This document shows, one piece after another, positions 16,301 through 31,300 of a stretch of DNA of 64,000 nt. The stretch is from Odobenus rosmarus divergens (Eukaryota > Chordata > Mammalia > Carnivora > Odobenidae). The position numbers were made by a program, and so were the translations under genes. The stretch lies in assembly GCF_000321225.1 (NCBI RefSeq), contig NW_004451662.1, forward strand, positions 618,107 through 682,106, in the 5' to 3' direction. Position 1 is the first letter of the stretch. Each line of letters begins with the position of its first letter. The notes under the pieces are model-generated. The model ran no database searches and was not told the DNA's origin. It saw only the letters and a list, made by a program, of their open reading frames with translations.

Positions 16301-19300
16301 TCTCTTCTGGGACGTCAGACATGGAGGGCAACCGAACTACAACAGGAGAGGATGGACTTGGATAGTTTCCTCGATGAAGTCGCCCCTTTCCCTGCAAAGA
16401 AAAATATGTGTTAGCAAGTAAAGTGAGTGACTGCATTAGCTGTTATGTGGCCCATTCAGGATAGCAAGTGTACTTCCATCACACCAGGTGAATGGTAGGA
16501 ATAAATGGAAACTTTCGGCAAAGCCTCAGGAATTTAGAAGATACTGTCCATCAAACACATTTAGATTAACTATTTCTTGCAAGAGCACTAGAAAACGGAT
16601 ACTTTGGTGGGTGGGACTGTAGGAACACATTATGCACTGAGAGGAGATTCTTCATTTAATCTAAGCTTTGTCCACTCCAAATTAAGTATCCACACATGGC
16701 TATTTAAATTTAAATTAGTTAAAATTAAATAAAAGTAAAATTTTAGTTCTGTATTCATACTAGTCATATTTCAAGTGCTCAATAGCCACAGGTGGCTAGT
16801 GGCTACCATACTGAACAGTGCAAGATAGAGAACATTTCCATCATCCTACAAAGTTCTGATGGACAACACTGCTCTGTAACTTTAACCTTGGAATGCACAA
16901 TCTCTCTAGGAAGACTAAAGAAACATGTCCTGAAAAGTCAGTTTCATAAAAAAAAAAATCATTTATATATCACAAGATGCTAGTGAGAGAGATTCTGAGA
17001 TCACCTTAAGGAATTTCCTTCTTGAGATCAGAGGGGGAAAAAATCTCATTGCTTTTAATTTGGTTACCTTGTATGTGACTTTAGCTTCTGATAATACCAG
17101 ACTAGGTATTTCAGATTAAACCTCCTGCTGAGAGCAACTGGACCAAACATAAAATATTCCTGAAGGCACCAGAGAGCTAGTTAACAAGGCAAACCAAAGA
17201 GAGGCTAGTTCAGCATTCAGGGCTAATCTAAATTTAAGAAGAGGCACTGAGAATCTGAGCAGAGCTTTTGACAGACTACAGCAGGGGTTAGCAAACTATG
17301 GCCCTGGGCCAAATCTGGCCTTGTGCCTGATTTTGTAAATAAACCTTTACTGAAATAGATTCAGCTCATTAATTCACACATTGTCTAGGCTCTTCCAAAG
17401 AACAATGGCAGCATTGATTGTTGCATCGAAGACTGTATGGTACACAAAGCCTAAAGTACTTGCTCTCTGGTCCTTTACAGAAAAAGTTTGCCAATCCCTG
17501 GGGTAGAAATAAAACACACAAGGGTATGGACTGCTGGTAAAACCTCCATGCCTGACACAGGGATCCCCAAGGTTTGCATCCTAAACATAAGAGGAAACTG
17601 AAACAAAAGTCCTTGTGGACGCTGTAGCCTAGGTTCGAGTCATTTGAATGGTCCAGAAAACTGTAATTCCTAAAACTGGATTAAAGTAACTCCAGATTGC
17701 TAGTGCCCTAGAACCTGACAGAAAAAATGAAAACACGCCTTAGAGTAAAATCATATCCTCTCAGGCTTCAAAATACTTTTACAAATAGTTTTTCAAATAC
17801 TATACATGACACATAATCAAAGGTAACCAAGCACAAAAAGAGACAAGACAATGTAAATGAAAACTAGTGAAAACAAAAAACCCAGAAACCCTCAGTGACT
17901 CCAGATATTGTGGCTATCAGACAGACTTAAAATAACCATGCTGAAGGAGATAGAAAGATGTGAAATACTGGAAGTTAAGTCAGAAGAAAATACAAAGAAT
18001 CAAGCAGAGAAAACAAAATTTTTCCTGAAAAAATTCAGAAAAGAAGGTAAAAAGTTAGAACACAATAAAAAGATCTACCATATGTAAAAAGAATACCAGA
18101 AGAGGCGAGAGATCCTGTAGAATACTGAGGAGATAATGACAGAGCATTTTTCAAAACCAATTAAATATATCAACCTACTGACCGAAGAAAGCCTTCAAAC
18201 GCTAAGGAAGATAAATAAAAAGAAGTCCATACATAGACCAATTGCTAAAAATTAAAGACAAGAGATAATCTTAAGATTTATTTATGACAGAGAGCGTGAG
18301 AGGGTGAGCAGGGTGGGGAAGAGCAGAGGGAGAGGGACAAGCAGACTCCGTGATGTGCACGGAGCCTGATACAGGGATCGATCTCACAACCCTGAGAGAT
18401 CATGACCTGAGCCGAAATCAAGAGTCAGAAAAAAAGTATACCTGCAACAAGGACACAAAGTTAATATTCAGAAATCAGTTAAATTTCTATATACTAATAA
18501 TGAAGTAGCAGAAAGAGAAATTAAGAAAACAATTCCATTTTCAATAGCACCTAAGAGAATACAGTCCCTGGGAATAAACAATCAAAGAGGTGAAAGACCT
18601 TTACTCTAAAAACTACATAACAGTGATGAAAGAAACTGAAGATGACACAAACAAGTGGAAAATATATTCCATGCTCATGGATTGGAAGAATTAATATTGC
18701 TAAATGTCCATACCACCCAAAGTAATCTACAGATTCAATGCAATCTCTCAAAATAGCAATAGCATTTTTCACAGAACTGAAACAAATACTAAAATTTCTA
18801 GGGAATCATAAAAGACCCTGATTAGCCAAAGCTATCTAGAGAAAGAAGAACAAAACTGGACGTATCACAATTCCAGATTTCAAGATACTACGAAGCTGTA
18901 GTAATACAAAACAGTATGGTACTTGCACAAAAACAGACACATAGATTAATGGAACATAACAGAGTCCAGAAACAGACCCTTGCTCATATGGTCAATTAAT
19001 TACAACAAAGGAAGCAAAAATATACAACAGGGAAAAGCCTGTCTCTTCAACAAACAGTGCTGGGATAACTGGACAGTTACATGCAAAAGAATGAACTGGA
19101 CCACTTTCTCACACCAGACACAAAAATAAACTCAAAATGGATTAAAGACCTAAATGTGAGACCTGAAATCATAAAACTCCTAGAAGAGAACAGGCAATAA
19201 TTTCTCTGACATCGGCACAGTAACATTTTTCTAGATATGTCTCCTAAGGTAAGGGAAACAAAAGCAAAAATAAATACTAGAACTATATCAAAATAAAAAG

Positions 19301-22300
19301 CCTTTGCACAGAAAACAAAAAGGCAACCTACTGAATGTGAGAAGATATTTCAAATCATATATCCAATAAGGGGTTCATATCCAAAGTATATAAGGAACTT
19401 ACACAACTCAAAACCAAAAAAACTACAAATAATCCAATTTAAAAATGGGCAGAGGACCTGAATGGACATTTTTTCAAAGAAGACATACAGATAGCCTACA
19501 GACATGTGAAAAGATGCTCAACATCACTCATCATCAGGAAAATGCAAATCAAAACTACAATGAGATATCATCTTGCATCTGTCAGAATGGCTAGAATCAG
19601 AAAGACAAGAAATAACAAATATTGGCAAGGTTATGGAGAAAAAGGAACTTTCTTACACCAATGATGTAATGTATGGTGATTAACATAACAATAAAACATT
19701 AAAAAAATAATGTTTTGGATTTAAAGTATACAGATAATTAAAAATAACAACAGCAACTGTACCATATATAATAATATAATAGCTGAAGCATATGAAAGTC
19801 CTTACATCATCTAAGATAAAAGCACAAATTAATAGATTTTGATAGTCATAGATTTATGTTGTAATCTTTAGGTTAACTATTAAAAAAAAGAGGAAAAATG
19901 TAAAACTTGAAACTAACAAAAGAAAAAATGGAATAAAAAGGAACCAAAAGAAAAAAGCAAAACAAAACAAAACAAAAACAACAAACCCAAAAAAGGCAAT
20001 AAAGGAACATGTATCAGGTAGGAATAATAAAAAGCTCAAAATAAAATAGATTTAAATCCCAATATATCAAAGATTACATTAAATGTAAATAGATTAAATG
20101 CTCTAGTTAAAATCTGAAGATTGTCAGACTGTCTTAGTAAAGAAAACCCAAGTATATGAAATTTATAAGGGACACATATAAAACATAAGAATTCAGAAAA
20201 CTGGGCGCCTGGGTGGCTCAGTCGTTAAGCGTCTGCCTTTGGCTCGTGTTGTGACCCCAGGGTCCTGGGATCGAGTCCCGCATCAGGCTCTGGGCTCAGC
20301 GGGAGGTCTGCTTCTCCCTCTCCCACTCCCCCTGCTTGTGTTCCCTCTCTTGCTGTGTCGCTGTCAAATAAGGAAATAAAATCTTAAAAAAAAAAAAAAG
20401 AATTCAGAAAGCTGAAAGTAAAAAGATGGGAATAAAAGACATAGCATGTCTAATCAAAAGAAAACTGGTGTAGCTATATAAATTCTAGACAAAGTAAACT
20501 TTAAGGTAAGAAGTGTTACCCGTGATGAAGAGGGATATTTGACAAAAGCTCAAATTATGAAGAGGACAGAAGACTTCCAAACTTGGAAGAGCCCAAGAAA
20601 CGCCTTCTGAAAACTTAAAGTAACATACTGACAGAATACTCAAAGAAACAGACAAAGCTATAACTAGCACAGAAAAAAACAAATGTGTACACACAAACCA
20701 GTAAAGCTACAGAATGGAACAACCTGATAAACATAAGTGATATTACAGACATATAGAGAATTCAGTATCTAACAACTTCAGAATATTCTTTATTTTCAAG
20801 CACATACAGCAAGAAAATGTATTTCCAAGGGGTTAAAAACGTTTATCTGACCTTTAAAGTAATTTAAAATAAGTTTCCTGATAGTGTCATCACAAAGAGA
20901 AAACTAAAAATCCCTATAAATTCAGAAATTAAGAAACAGACCTTAAAATATCCATGGACAAAGAAGAAGTCACAATGGAAATTAGAACTTATTTTGAACA
21001 GTATGAAAATATGTGAGATATACTTTAACACTGCCTACCTTAAAGTTATAGCCTTACATGCATACATTAGAAAAGAAGAAAGGTTAAAAATTAAAGAGAT
21101 AAGCATCAATTTCAGGAAACTAGGTAAAGAGTAACAAAGTAAACCAAAGGAAAAAAAGGAAACAAAGAGTAAATGAACGTTAGAAAAAAGAGGATCAAAG
21201 CTAATATGTAACTTTTTGAAAAGACTGATAAAAAGTTTAAAACCCTGGAAGACTGAAGAAAAAATAAGAATTCACAGATAACCAAAGGCAGGAATGAAAA
21301 AAGGGACACTACTATAAATCTTGTAGACATGAAAAAGAGGCTACTATGAACAACTTTATGTCAGTAAATCTGGAAGTTTATATAAAGTGGAGAAATTTCT
21401 ACAAAAATCCAAGTAATTAATACTGTCAGAGAAGAAATTTAAAAATGTGAAAAATCTTATAAATTGAATCTATAATTTAAAACTTTTCCAGAAAGGGCGC
21501 CTGGGTGGCTCAGTTGGTTAAGCGACTGCCTTCGGCTCTGGTCATGATCCTGGAGTCCCGGGATCGAGTCCCACATCGGGCTCCCTGCTCAGCGGGGAGG
21601 CTGCCTCTCCCTCTGACCCTCCCCCCTCTCATGCTCTCTCTCTCTCTCATTCTCTCTCTCAAATAAATAAATAAATAAAATCTTAAAAAAAAAAAACAAA
21701 AACACTTTTCCAGAAAGAAAACTATGGGCCAGATGATTTTACTAGCAAACAAGAAGACAAATTCTTCCACAAAAGTTTTCTAAAAAAGAACTCTTTCCCA
21801 ACTCATTTTCAGAGGCCAGCATTACCTTGATATCAAAACATAACAAAGATATTAAAAGGACTATTATAGGATAATTTTACTCATTACCACAGGTGCAAAA
21901 ATCCTAAAAACACACTATAAACCTAATCAAGCAATATATAAGAAGGATATTACCACAAGACTAAGTTGATTTATTGCAGTAATATGTAAATGATGGCTTA
22001 ACATTAGAAATTCACTGTGTGTGTGTCAATAAAATAGTCTCATTTTTTTTTAAAGATTTTATTTATTTGTTTCAGAGAGAGAGCACAAGTTGGGGAGACA
22101 GGCCAAGGGAGAGGGAGAAGCAGACTCCCCACTGAGCAGGGAGCCCGATGCAGGGCTCGATCCCAGGACCCCAAGATCAAGACCTGAGCCAAAGTCAGAT
22201 GCTTAACTGACTGAGCCACCCAGGTGCCCCAATAAAATAGTCTCATGAACACCAAAATACATATAGTAACAGCAATTCATAAAATTCAACATAAAATCAT

Positions 22301-25300
22301 AGTAACAACTCTTAGAAAAACACAAATAAAAGGGAACATACTTAAAAAGCATCTACAAAAATTCCATAGCAAACATCATACTTTGTGATAGAAGACTGAA
22401 AGCTTTCCCACTGAGATTGGGAACATGCCAAGAATGATCCCTATCAGCACTTCCTTTCTACATGGTACTGGAGGTTCTAGCTGATGTAAGAGAAAGAAAT
22501 AAAAGGCATAAGTAAAAGACCAAATGAAGTTATCATTATTCATGAACAATATGACTGTAGAGGTAGAAAATCCAAAGGAAACCACAGAATTATTAGAATA
22601 AGTGTGTTGAGAAAGGTCACCAGATACAAGGTGAAAAATATCATAATCAATTGTTTTTAATGAGAAACAGATATAAAAATGTTAAATAACATTTATAATT
22701 GTATTAAAAATATTAAAATCCTAGTAATAACTCAAACCAAAGATGTGTAAGATCACTACACACCGAACTTTAAAACATTTTTGAGAGGAACTGGTCTATA
22801 TGGAGAGAGAAATCATGTTCATGGATGGGAACAATATTGTAAAAAAAAAAAAAAATCTCAATTCTCCCTAAAGCAATCTACTAATTCAATGGAATCTCAG
22901 TAAAAATCCCAAGAGAATTTTCGTGAAGCTGATTCATAAAGAGCCAAGAATAATCAAAACACTATTGAAGAAGAAGGTAGGATGACTTGTTCCAGCAGAT
23001 AATTTTAGAAAGCTATAGTAATTAAAACACTGTTGTTGGTACAAGGTCAAAACAGAGCATAGAAACAGACCCATGCATACAGAGACTCCTGATTTATAAT
23101 AAAAGGGGAACTTCATGGCTGTATGGAAAGAATGCTTTTTATTTTTTATTTATTTTTTTTACAGCAAGACAGCAAGCAAGTGGGGGTGGGGAGGCAGTGG
23201 GAGAGAGAGAGAATCTTAAGCAGGTTCCTGGCCAGGAGCGGAGCCCAGTGTGGGGCTAGATCTGATGACCCTGAGGATCATGACCTGAACTGAAGTCAAG
23301 AGTCAGACGCTTAAGTGACTGAGCCACCCAGGAGCTCCAAGAATATTTTTTAAATAAATGGTGCTGAAAAAACTAGATATCCATGTGGAAAGATAAAGAT
23401 CACTGCCTTCATTTTATCACATACAAAAACTGTCTCCAGGTGGACTGGATACCTAAATATCAAAGGCAAAACAATAAAGCTTTTTAAAAGATAATAAAGA
23501 CGATCTTTATAACCTCAGGTAGTAAAAAAAATTCTTACACATGACCCTACAAGTTAAGATTGATAAATTAGACTACATTAAAATTAAGAACCTCTGTTAA
23601 TCAAAAGATACCTTTAAAACAGGGTGATGGGTATTGAGAAGGGCACGGGTTATGATGAGCACTGGGTGTTATACCTAACTAATGAATCATTGAACACTAC
23701 ATCAAAAACTAATGATGTATTACATAGTGGCTAACTGAACATAAAAAAGATACTTTTAAGAATGGAAGAAAAAAATCTGAAACAGAAGTAACCAGAATTC
23801 ATAAAGAACTCCTACAAATCAAACAAAGACAGACAACCCAATTAGAAAAATGGGCAAGGGATGTGAACAGGTCCTTCACAAAAGAGGATAGCCAAATGGC
23901 CAGTATACTTATGAAAAGGTGCTTTAGCACATTAGAGTCACAGCATAAAAAAGCAAATTAAACCACTCTGACACACCCATTAAAATGGCTAAAATGAAGA
24001 AATCTGGCAACATATGTAGTGGAGTAGAACAACTGGGAACCCTCCCTCATACACTGCTAGTACAGTACAACCATGTTGGAAAAAAGTTTACTATTATGTA
24101 ATTAATGTTGATGATACATGTATCTGTGACCCAGTAATTCCACTCCTATGTATCAACAAAAATATGTGCATGTCTCTATCAAAAATACATGTATCAGAAT
24201 GTTCATAGCAGCATTATTCATAATTCCCCAAGACATAAGTCAAAAGTCCTTCAACACTAGAATGGATAAATTGTGGTATACATATATACCTGGATACTAT
24301 ACAGTTAACAACAATGAGCTACAACTAACCACAACAATATGGATAAGTCCTACACACATACTTATTTTAGTCAGGAATAAAACAATACATGTTATATGAT
24401 TCCATTTTTATAAAGCCCCAAAACAGGCAAAACAAAACTATAGTGTTCAGAGATACATACATACAACAAATAAAACAGAGTAAGTGATTAACATAAAACT
24501 CAGGTTATTGCTTACTTCGGGAGAGAGAGAAGGGACTGTTTGGAAAGAGAAAGAGGAGAACCTCTGGGGGTGCTGGCAATGTTCTATTTCTTGACCTAAA
24601 CGTGGTATTTAGATAGTCCCTTTATAATTCATTAAGATATGTATGTATGCTTCTGTGCTTTTTCTATATGTGTTGTATTTCACAATAAAAAAGATATTTT
24701 AAGAGGTTCTTTTCAAAGTTTGCTATTTACGCAAATATACCAATATCTTTTGAATAGCATGGGAAAATAAACTGACAGGTTTCTGAGTTGATTTTGGGAA
24801 GAAAGAAGGAAGATATGCTGTCTCAGAAACAGAAACTGCTGATCTAGCCCAGGTGGTGAGGTGAAAGTGGAGAGCAGCTCTAAGGGCATTCAGGCTAACT
24901 CTTCCAAATTCATGCATTCTAGAACACAGGGCAGGATGAAAATCAAGAGGACTACAAGATTGCTATTCTACTTTCAGTTCTGAGTTCAAAAAGTAAAGGT
25001 TATATTAAGAAAAAGGCCCTCAAAATAGAAGATCAGTCTGCAAATTTAAGAAAGGATGACTCAGAAGAAGATGGCACCGTGGAACTGGATCTGGAGTTAT
25101 TATCAACACAGTGTCCATTATGACTGGTCACAATCACATTATAAATTTCAGGACATCTTGATTTTGACTATTTTAATGAAGCCAAATAAATGACTAAAAC
25201 ATAATATAATATAAAAGCCTCAGGGAGCTGGAAAAATCTAAACTTATTCCTACTACACACTTAGTATTCAATAGAAGAGTTGCCTTTGTTCAGCGTTCAT

Positions 25301-28300
25301 ATCATCATCTAGCCAACTAAGTAGTTCACCATGGGTTAGCTAGGAATTATTTAAGAGAGCCAAAGAAAATCAAACAGGCTATTCAGGCCTAAGTTCTAAT
25401 CAGCATTAAACAAAGATGAAGGAAAAGGTGAAACCCCTACAGCTCAGTTCTCTTACAAAGTCAAAGAAAGTACTTTTTAAAGTTGATTATACAGAGCTTT
25501 TAGAAACATGGAAATGGAAAACTGCTAATATTGTGTTAAAAATTGGACATAAATTTGTATACTGTAGGGTTTTTTTTAAATCTGCAAACATACCAAATTA
25601 TTAACACTAGTTTGAGTAGAATAATATTCTTTATTCTCTACACTTTTCTGTACTTTCAAATTTTCCCATAATCGGCATGTAATTTTTTTCAGAGCAATGT
25701 TCACTTGCATATTCTCTTTTAGTAGTTTTACCTGTAATTGGTGTTCTACCATCTATGCAAAAGTCAACAGGGTGAAAAAGGCAAATATTTTCTTGGCATT
25801 ATAATAAAAATACATTTGACCTCATGAACTCTCTGAAGAGCCAGCAGTTAACACGTTGAGCAGTGGTTGGTGAATCCTTCATTCATTTATCACTAGGAAG
25901 GAGGTCTTTCCCTATGTATTTATATGAGCTTCTCCTTATTAATTTAGGGAAAATTAGACCTTGTGATATGAGTTGTAGATATTTTCTTAGGATGTGCCTT
26001 TCCCTTTTGCCTTGCTTATGGTCATTTCTATCATACAATAATATTTTATATCTATGCTGATGAACCTACCAACTTTTAATGGTTTTATATAATAAAAAAA
26101 CCTTCTCTACTCCAAGAATACAGTATATTTTTCTATCATAATAGGGATTTTATTGGTTTGAATTTATCACACACTTTATGAACAATTTATACCCAATTCT
26201 TCAGGCAAATACCAAATATAAAGTCAAATTGTAATCCTTTTCTGAGAACTTAATTCAATGATTTTTCAGCTTAAACTTCAGAGATAAATTATTCCTAAAA
26301 TCAAGATATCAACTATAATTATCTGCAAATGTTGGTTAAGTGCAGATCTGAAGTCTGACTAATCCAGGTTTCAATATCATGCATAATACTCAGATTTCCA
26401 ATCCAAGTTACTAGGAAAAGCTGGACTACCACTACCAAAGATGTCACAGATAACACACAATTCTCATACATCAGGGAGCAGTTTAAGACATTATGGAGAG
26501 TTAGCTATTTTCAATTTTTTTAAAAAATTTTTTATTTTTTCCCCAAGTTTTTATTTATATCCCAATTAACATACAATGTAATATAGTAATTCAGATGCAG
26601 AATTTAGTAATTCATCACTTATATCTAACACCTGGTGTTCATTACAACAAGTGCCCTCCTTAATACTCATCACCTATGCAGTTCCCCCTCTCCTCTCACC
26701 TCCTCTACAATAAGTATCACTTTTGTTCTCTATAACAGACTCTCTCAGAGTCTGTTTCTTGGTTTGCCTCTCTTTCCCCCCACCATACTCATTTGTTTTG
26801 TTTCTTAAAATCCACATATGAGTGAAGTCATATGGTATTTGTCTTTCCCTGACTAATTTCACTTAGCATAATACTCTCTAGCTCCATCCATGTATTGCAA
26901 ATGGTAAGACTGTATTCTTTTTTATGGCTGAGTAATATTCCATTGTGTGTGTGTATGACACACCACATGCTCTTTATCCATCCATCAATGAACATTAGGG
27001 CTGTTTCCATAATTTGGCTATCGTAGATAATGCTGCTATAAACATCAGGGTGTATGTGTCCCCTTGAGTCAATATTTTTGCATCCTTTGGGTAAATACTT
27101 AGTACTACAATTGCTGGATCATTGGCCAGCTCTATTTTTAACTTTTTGAGGAACCTCCATACTGTTTTTCAGAGTGGCTACACCAGTTTGCATTCCCACC
27201 AACAATGTAAAACACTGATGAAAGAAATCGAAGGTGACAAAAAGAAATGGAAAAACATTTCATGTGCATGGATTACAAGAACAAATTTGTTAAAATGTCT
27301 ATATTACCCAAAGCAATCTACACATTTAATGCAATCCCTACCAAAATACCAACAGCATTTTTCACAGAGCTAGAACAAACAATCCTAAAATTTGTATAGA
27401 ACCACAAAAGACCCCAAACAGCCAAAGCAATCTTGAAAAAGAAAAGCAAAGCTGGAGGCATTACAATTCCAGACCTCTCAAGTTATATTACAAAGCTGTA
27501 GTGATCAAGACAGTATGATACTGGCACAAAAACAGACACATAGATCAATGGAACGGAATAGAAAATCCAGAAATGGACCCACAACTGTATGGTCTACTAA
27601 TATTCGACAAAGGAAAGAATATCCGATGGAAAAAAGAGTTTCCTCAACAAATGGTGTTGGGAAAACTGGATAGCAACATACAAAAGAATGAAAATGAAAC
27701 TGGACCACTTTCTTACATGCAAAAATTAATTCAAAATGGGTTAAAGACCTAAAGAAGAGAACACAGGCAGCAACCTCTTTATCAGCCATAGCAACTTCTT
27801 ACTAGATACGTCTCCTGAGGAAAGGGAAATAAAAGCAAAAATGAACTACTGGACTTCATCAAAATAAAATGCTTTTGCATAATGAACAATCAACAAAACT
27901 ACAAGGCAACCTATGGAATGGGAGAAGATATCTGCAAATGACATTTCTGATAAAGGGTTAATATCCAAAATGTATGAAGAACTTAAAATTAACTCGACAC
28001 CTGAAAAAACAAATAATCCAGTTAAAAACTGGGCAGAAGACATAAAGAGACATTTTTCCAAAGAAGACATAGAGGTGGGTAACAGACATGAAAAGATGCC
28101 CAGCATCCCTCATCATTAAGGAAATGCAAATCAAAACTACAATGAGATATGACCTCATGCCTTTCAGAATGGCTAAAATTAACAACACAGGAAACAAGAG
28201 GTGTTGGCAAGGATGTGGAGAAAGGGAAATCCTCTTACAAAATATATTTTTTTATTTTTGAAGTATAATTGACATACAATTTTAGTTTCAAGTGTACAAC

Positions 28301-31300
28301 ATATTGATTGAACAATTCTATACATTACTCAATGTTCACCATGATTATTAGTTTGTACAGAAAAAATAAACTAGGACTTGATTTCACACTTTCAAAATGG
28401 AAGGAAGTGGGATTCCCTTCTTCTTTTCATAAATCTGCTCTATATATGTTCTTAGTGGTTTTTATGTGGATGTATGTTTTTCACACCAGTTGGGTAAATG
28501 CACTGGGGACACAGTTGCTATACCATATGGTGACACTATGCTTATCTTCAAAAGAATCTGGCAAGATGTCTTCTTAAGAGGTTGTACCATTTGTATTCCC
28601 ATCAGCAATGAATGAGATTTCTTCTTGTCGCACATCCTCACCAGCAATTGGTATCGTCAGTTTTGGTATTCGGCCTTCTAATGGATGGAGAGAGTATCTC
28701 ACTGGCGTTTTAATTTGCTTTTCCTTAATGCACAATGTATATCATTTTCCACTAATTCCCCAAGTTGAGCGATTTACACATGCTTATTTCCCATTTATTT
28801 ATATTATTTGATAAGGTATCTACTCATATTGCCCTATTTATCTTAATTTGGAGAGCTTGTTTTCTTATTGTGGAATCTTCCTAGTTATTTGAATATTTTG
28901 CATGCAAATCTTTCTTCAGATACGTGTTTCAAAAATACAGTTCTAGTCAGGCACCTGTCTCCTTAAAAATTGTATTTTTAATCGAACTCATAGAAACAGA
29001 GTAGATTGATTGGTGGTTGCAGGGGGCTGGGGTGGGGATATAGGGGAAATGGATGATAGTGGTCAAAGGGTAAAAATTCCCAGTTATAAGATGAATAAAT
29101 TACGGGGATATAATGTACAACATGCTGACTATAGTTAATAATACTATATTGTATATTTGAAAGATGCTAAGAGAGTAGATATTAAATGTTCTCACCACCA
29201 CCACCAAAAAGGAAAAAAAAAGTAAATATGTGGGGTGATGGATGTGCTAACTAACTGTATTGTGGTAATCATTTCATGATATACACATATATCATCAAAG
29301 CATCACATGTAATCTTAAGTTTACACAATGTTATATGTCAATTATAGCTCAATAAAGCTGGGGGAATAAAAGAAAAAAACCTAAACACATGTTTTTTAGA
29401 CCTTTAAAAAAAGTCACATATACAAAACAGTGATAAAAAAAATTCTTCCAGATTGTACAAGAAGTGTAATACAGGGATCACTGACTTGATAAGTTGTATC
29501 AATTTAATAACACTTAGCCTTAGTTTCTGTTTTCTGAAGATGTTTTCAGTTTCCTGGTTAGTAGTCACTTCAGTCTGTTTACCTTTTGCTCCCCCCTTTC
29601 CCTTTTGTTTGCTTTTTTTCCCCTAAAGATTGATCCTTTACTGCCACTTTTCATAACTTGGTTTCAAACTTGTGTAGAAAAAGGTTTTAGTTGACCGCCT
29701 TGCTGATTTCCTCTTGGGCTCTTCCATAACTGCCCTTTCAGCTAAACTAAACTTCCTCTTGGATATTTTGGCAGTGTGAAGGTGAAGAGTGGGATGCTTG
29801 AGTGACTGCAGGATGCAGGGCAGTCAGAGCTCTGAAAAGCTAGAATGCCTGAGCTATACTTCTAATACTTTCATTTTGTATTTTTCAGTCTGATTCACTT
29901 GGATCAGTATTTTAATTCTTGTTTTTTCCCCTACATGGCTATCCATTTTTCCTTCACCATTAACTGGATAATATACCTTTAAAATGCCACTCACTTTAAT
30001 GTTTTATAATCCTTTTTTTTAAGGATTTCCCAAATTTTTCTTATTTTCTTCTTACAAATTTTAGTAACAACTTGTCAAGAGTCCCTCCAAATATTATTTT
30101 GTTATTTTTACTGAGATCACATTTGTAGGTAAAGGTTACAAAACTTTCTTTGACCTTGGAGGGAAGATGGCAGCAGAGTAGAAGGACCCTAGGCTTGCTT
30201 CGTCCCACAAATAAAACTAGACAACTATCAAATCATCCTAAATACCCCAGAAATTGACCTGAAGACTGGCAGAACAAATTCCACAGGAAGAGAGGAGGCC
30301 GCACTGAAGGAGGTAGGAAGTGCAGGAAACACAGCTTGGGAGAGAAACGGATTGTGGCTGGTGCACTGGGGAGGATCTGAGTTTGTGAAGAAGGCTGAGA
30401 GACAGATTAACACAGAGGAGAGTGCACAGGGAGAATGATTCCCATAGCAACTGGCCTGGAAAGAGAAAGGTCTGGAGTTTTGAGAGTTCTTGCAACCAAC
30501 CGAGGCTTAAAGCCTGGTTTTAAAGGTCAGCATGCTTGCCTGTAGGACAGCTCTGAAGACACTGGGAGTATACTTGGAGAAAAGGCAGGAAAAACAGCCC
30601 ATGAACATACCGTGGGGACAACAATCTGAAGAGTGCCTAGGGCACACAGTGGGGAGGTTAGTTGTTCATTTCTGAGCATGTCCTAGAGGGGCAGCGATCT
30701 CAGAGAGACCCCTCTAGGAACAAAGGAAGTGGCAGATGTCATTTGCCTCCCTACCACTCAGCATAAGCACAGGGCAACTTGCAGGAACCAGCATAGCACT
30801 GACACTTGCTACCTAACTTGCTTACACCAAGTCCCCTCTCCCCTGTCCCCTGCATTCCATGCTCCAGAAGAACTGCCCTTCCCAGTCACATCTGCCTCAG
30901 TCCCAGCACAGCAGGCCTCCTCCCCTAGAAGACTGACCCAAACCCTCAAACCCCTGCCAATACTGCATCTCCTGAACCGGGAGTTTTGCAACGCCTTGGT
31001 TCCAGTGGTGGTGGCTACACATCTCATTTCACAAGCAGACCAGAGCATATCTAGTTAAAACATACCATATTCAGGTTAGGAACCAAATACTGCCCATAAT
31101 AGGCAAACACAGCCTCTGTAGACAACTGGCGTGAAGGATAAAGCAGCCAGGACACAATAAGTGAGCGCATGCAGCACACAATGGAGACACTCCTAGAAGT
31201 ATCAGGCCCTTGGGAACAGGGGACACTATACTGCAGGGCACTAAAGGACCTCTTCCTCATAAAGCCATTACCCTCAAGAATAGGGGACATAGCTGACTTT

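Larger units (their letters stand above)
20040..24690 (+). mobile_element. Old LINE-1 (L1M type), plus, with nested SINEs and a nested L1 end
   Basis: Pieces in ORF2 order: ATTAAATGTAAATAGATTAA, AAGAAAACTGGTGTAGCTAT, GAAGAGGGATATTTGAC, then CTTTCCCACTGAGATTGGGA, ATCTCAGTAAAAATCC, GACCCAGTAATTCCACTCCT and a tail TTTCACAATAAAAAAGATAT. It is interrupted by four Can-SINEs and a short younger L1 3' end. No long ORF remains. Confidence 0.75.

Noticed and set aside
20203..20397. tRNA-like sequences at SINE heads as tRNA genes
   Set aside because: They are the tRNA-derived 5' part of Can-SINEs, followed by SINE body and A-tail and flanked by target-site duplications.
25050..25192. Short ATG ORF beginning [20 protein letters not shown]
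   Set aside because: About 45 codons in AT-rich intron with no family match and no context. Chance cannot be excluded and is more likely.
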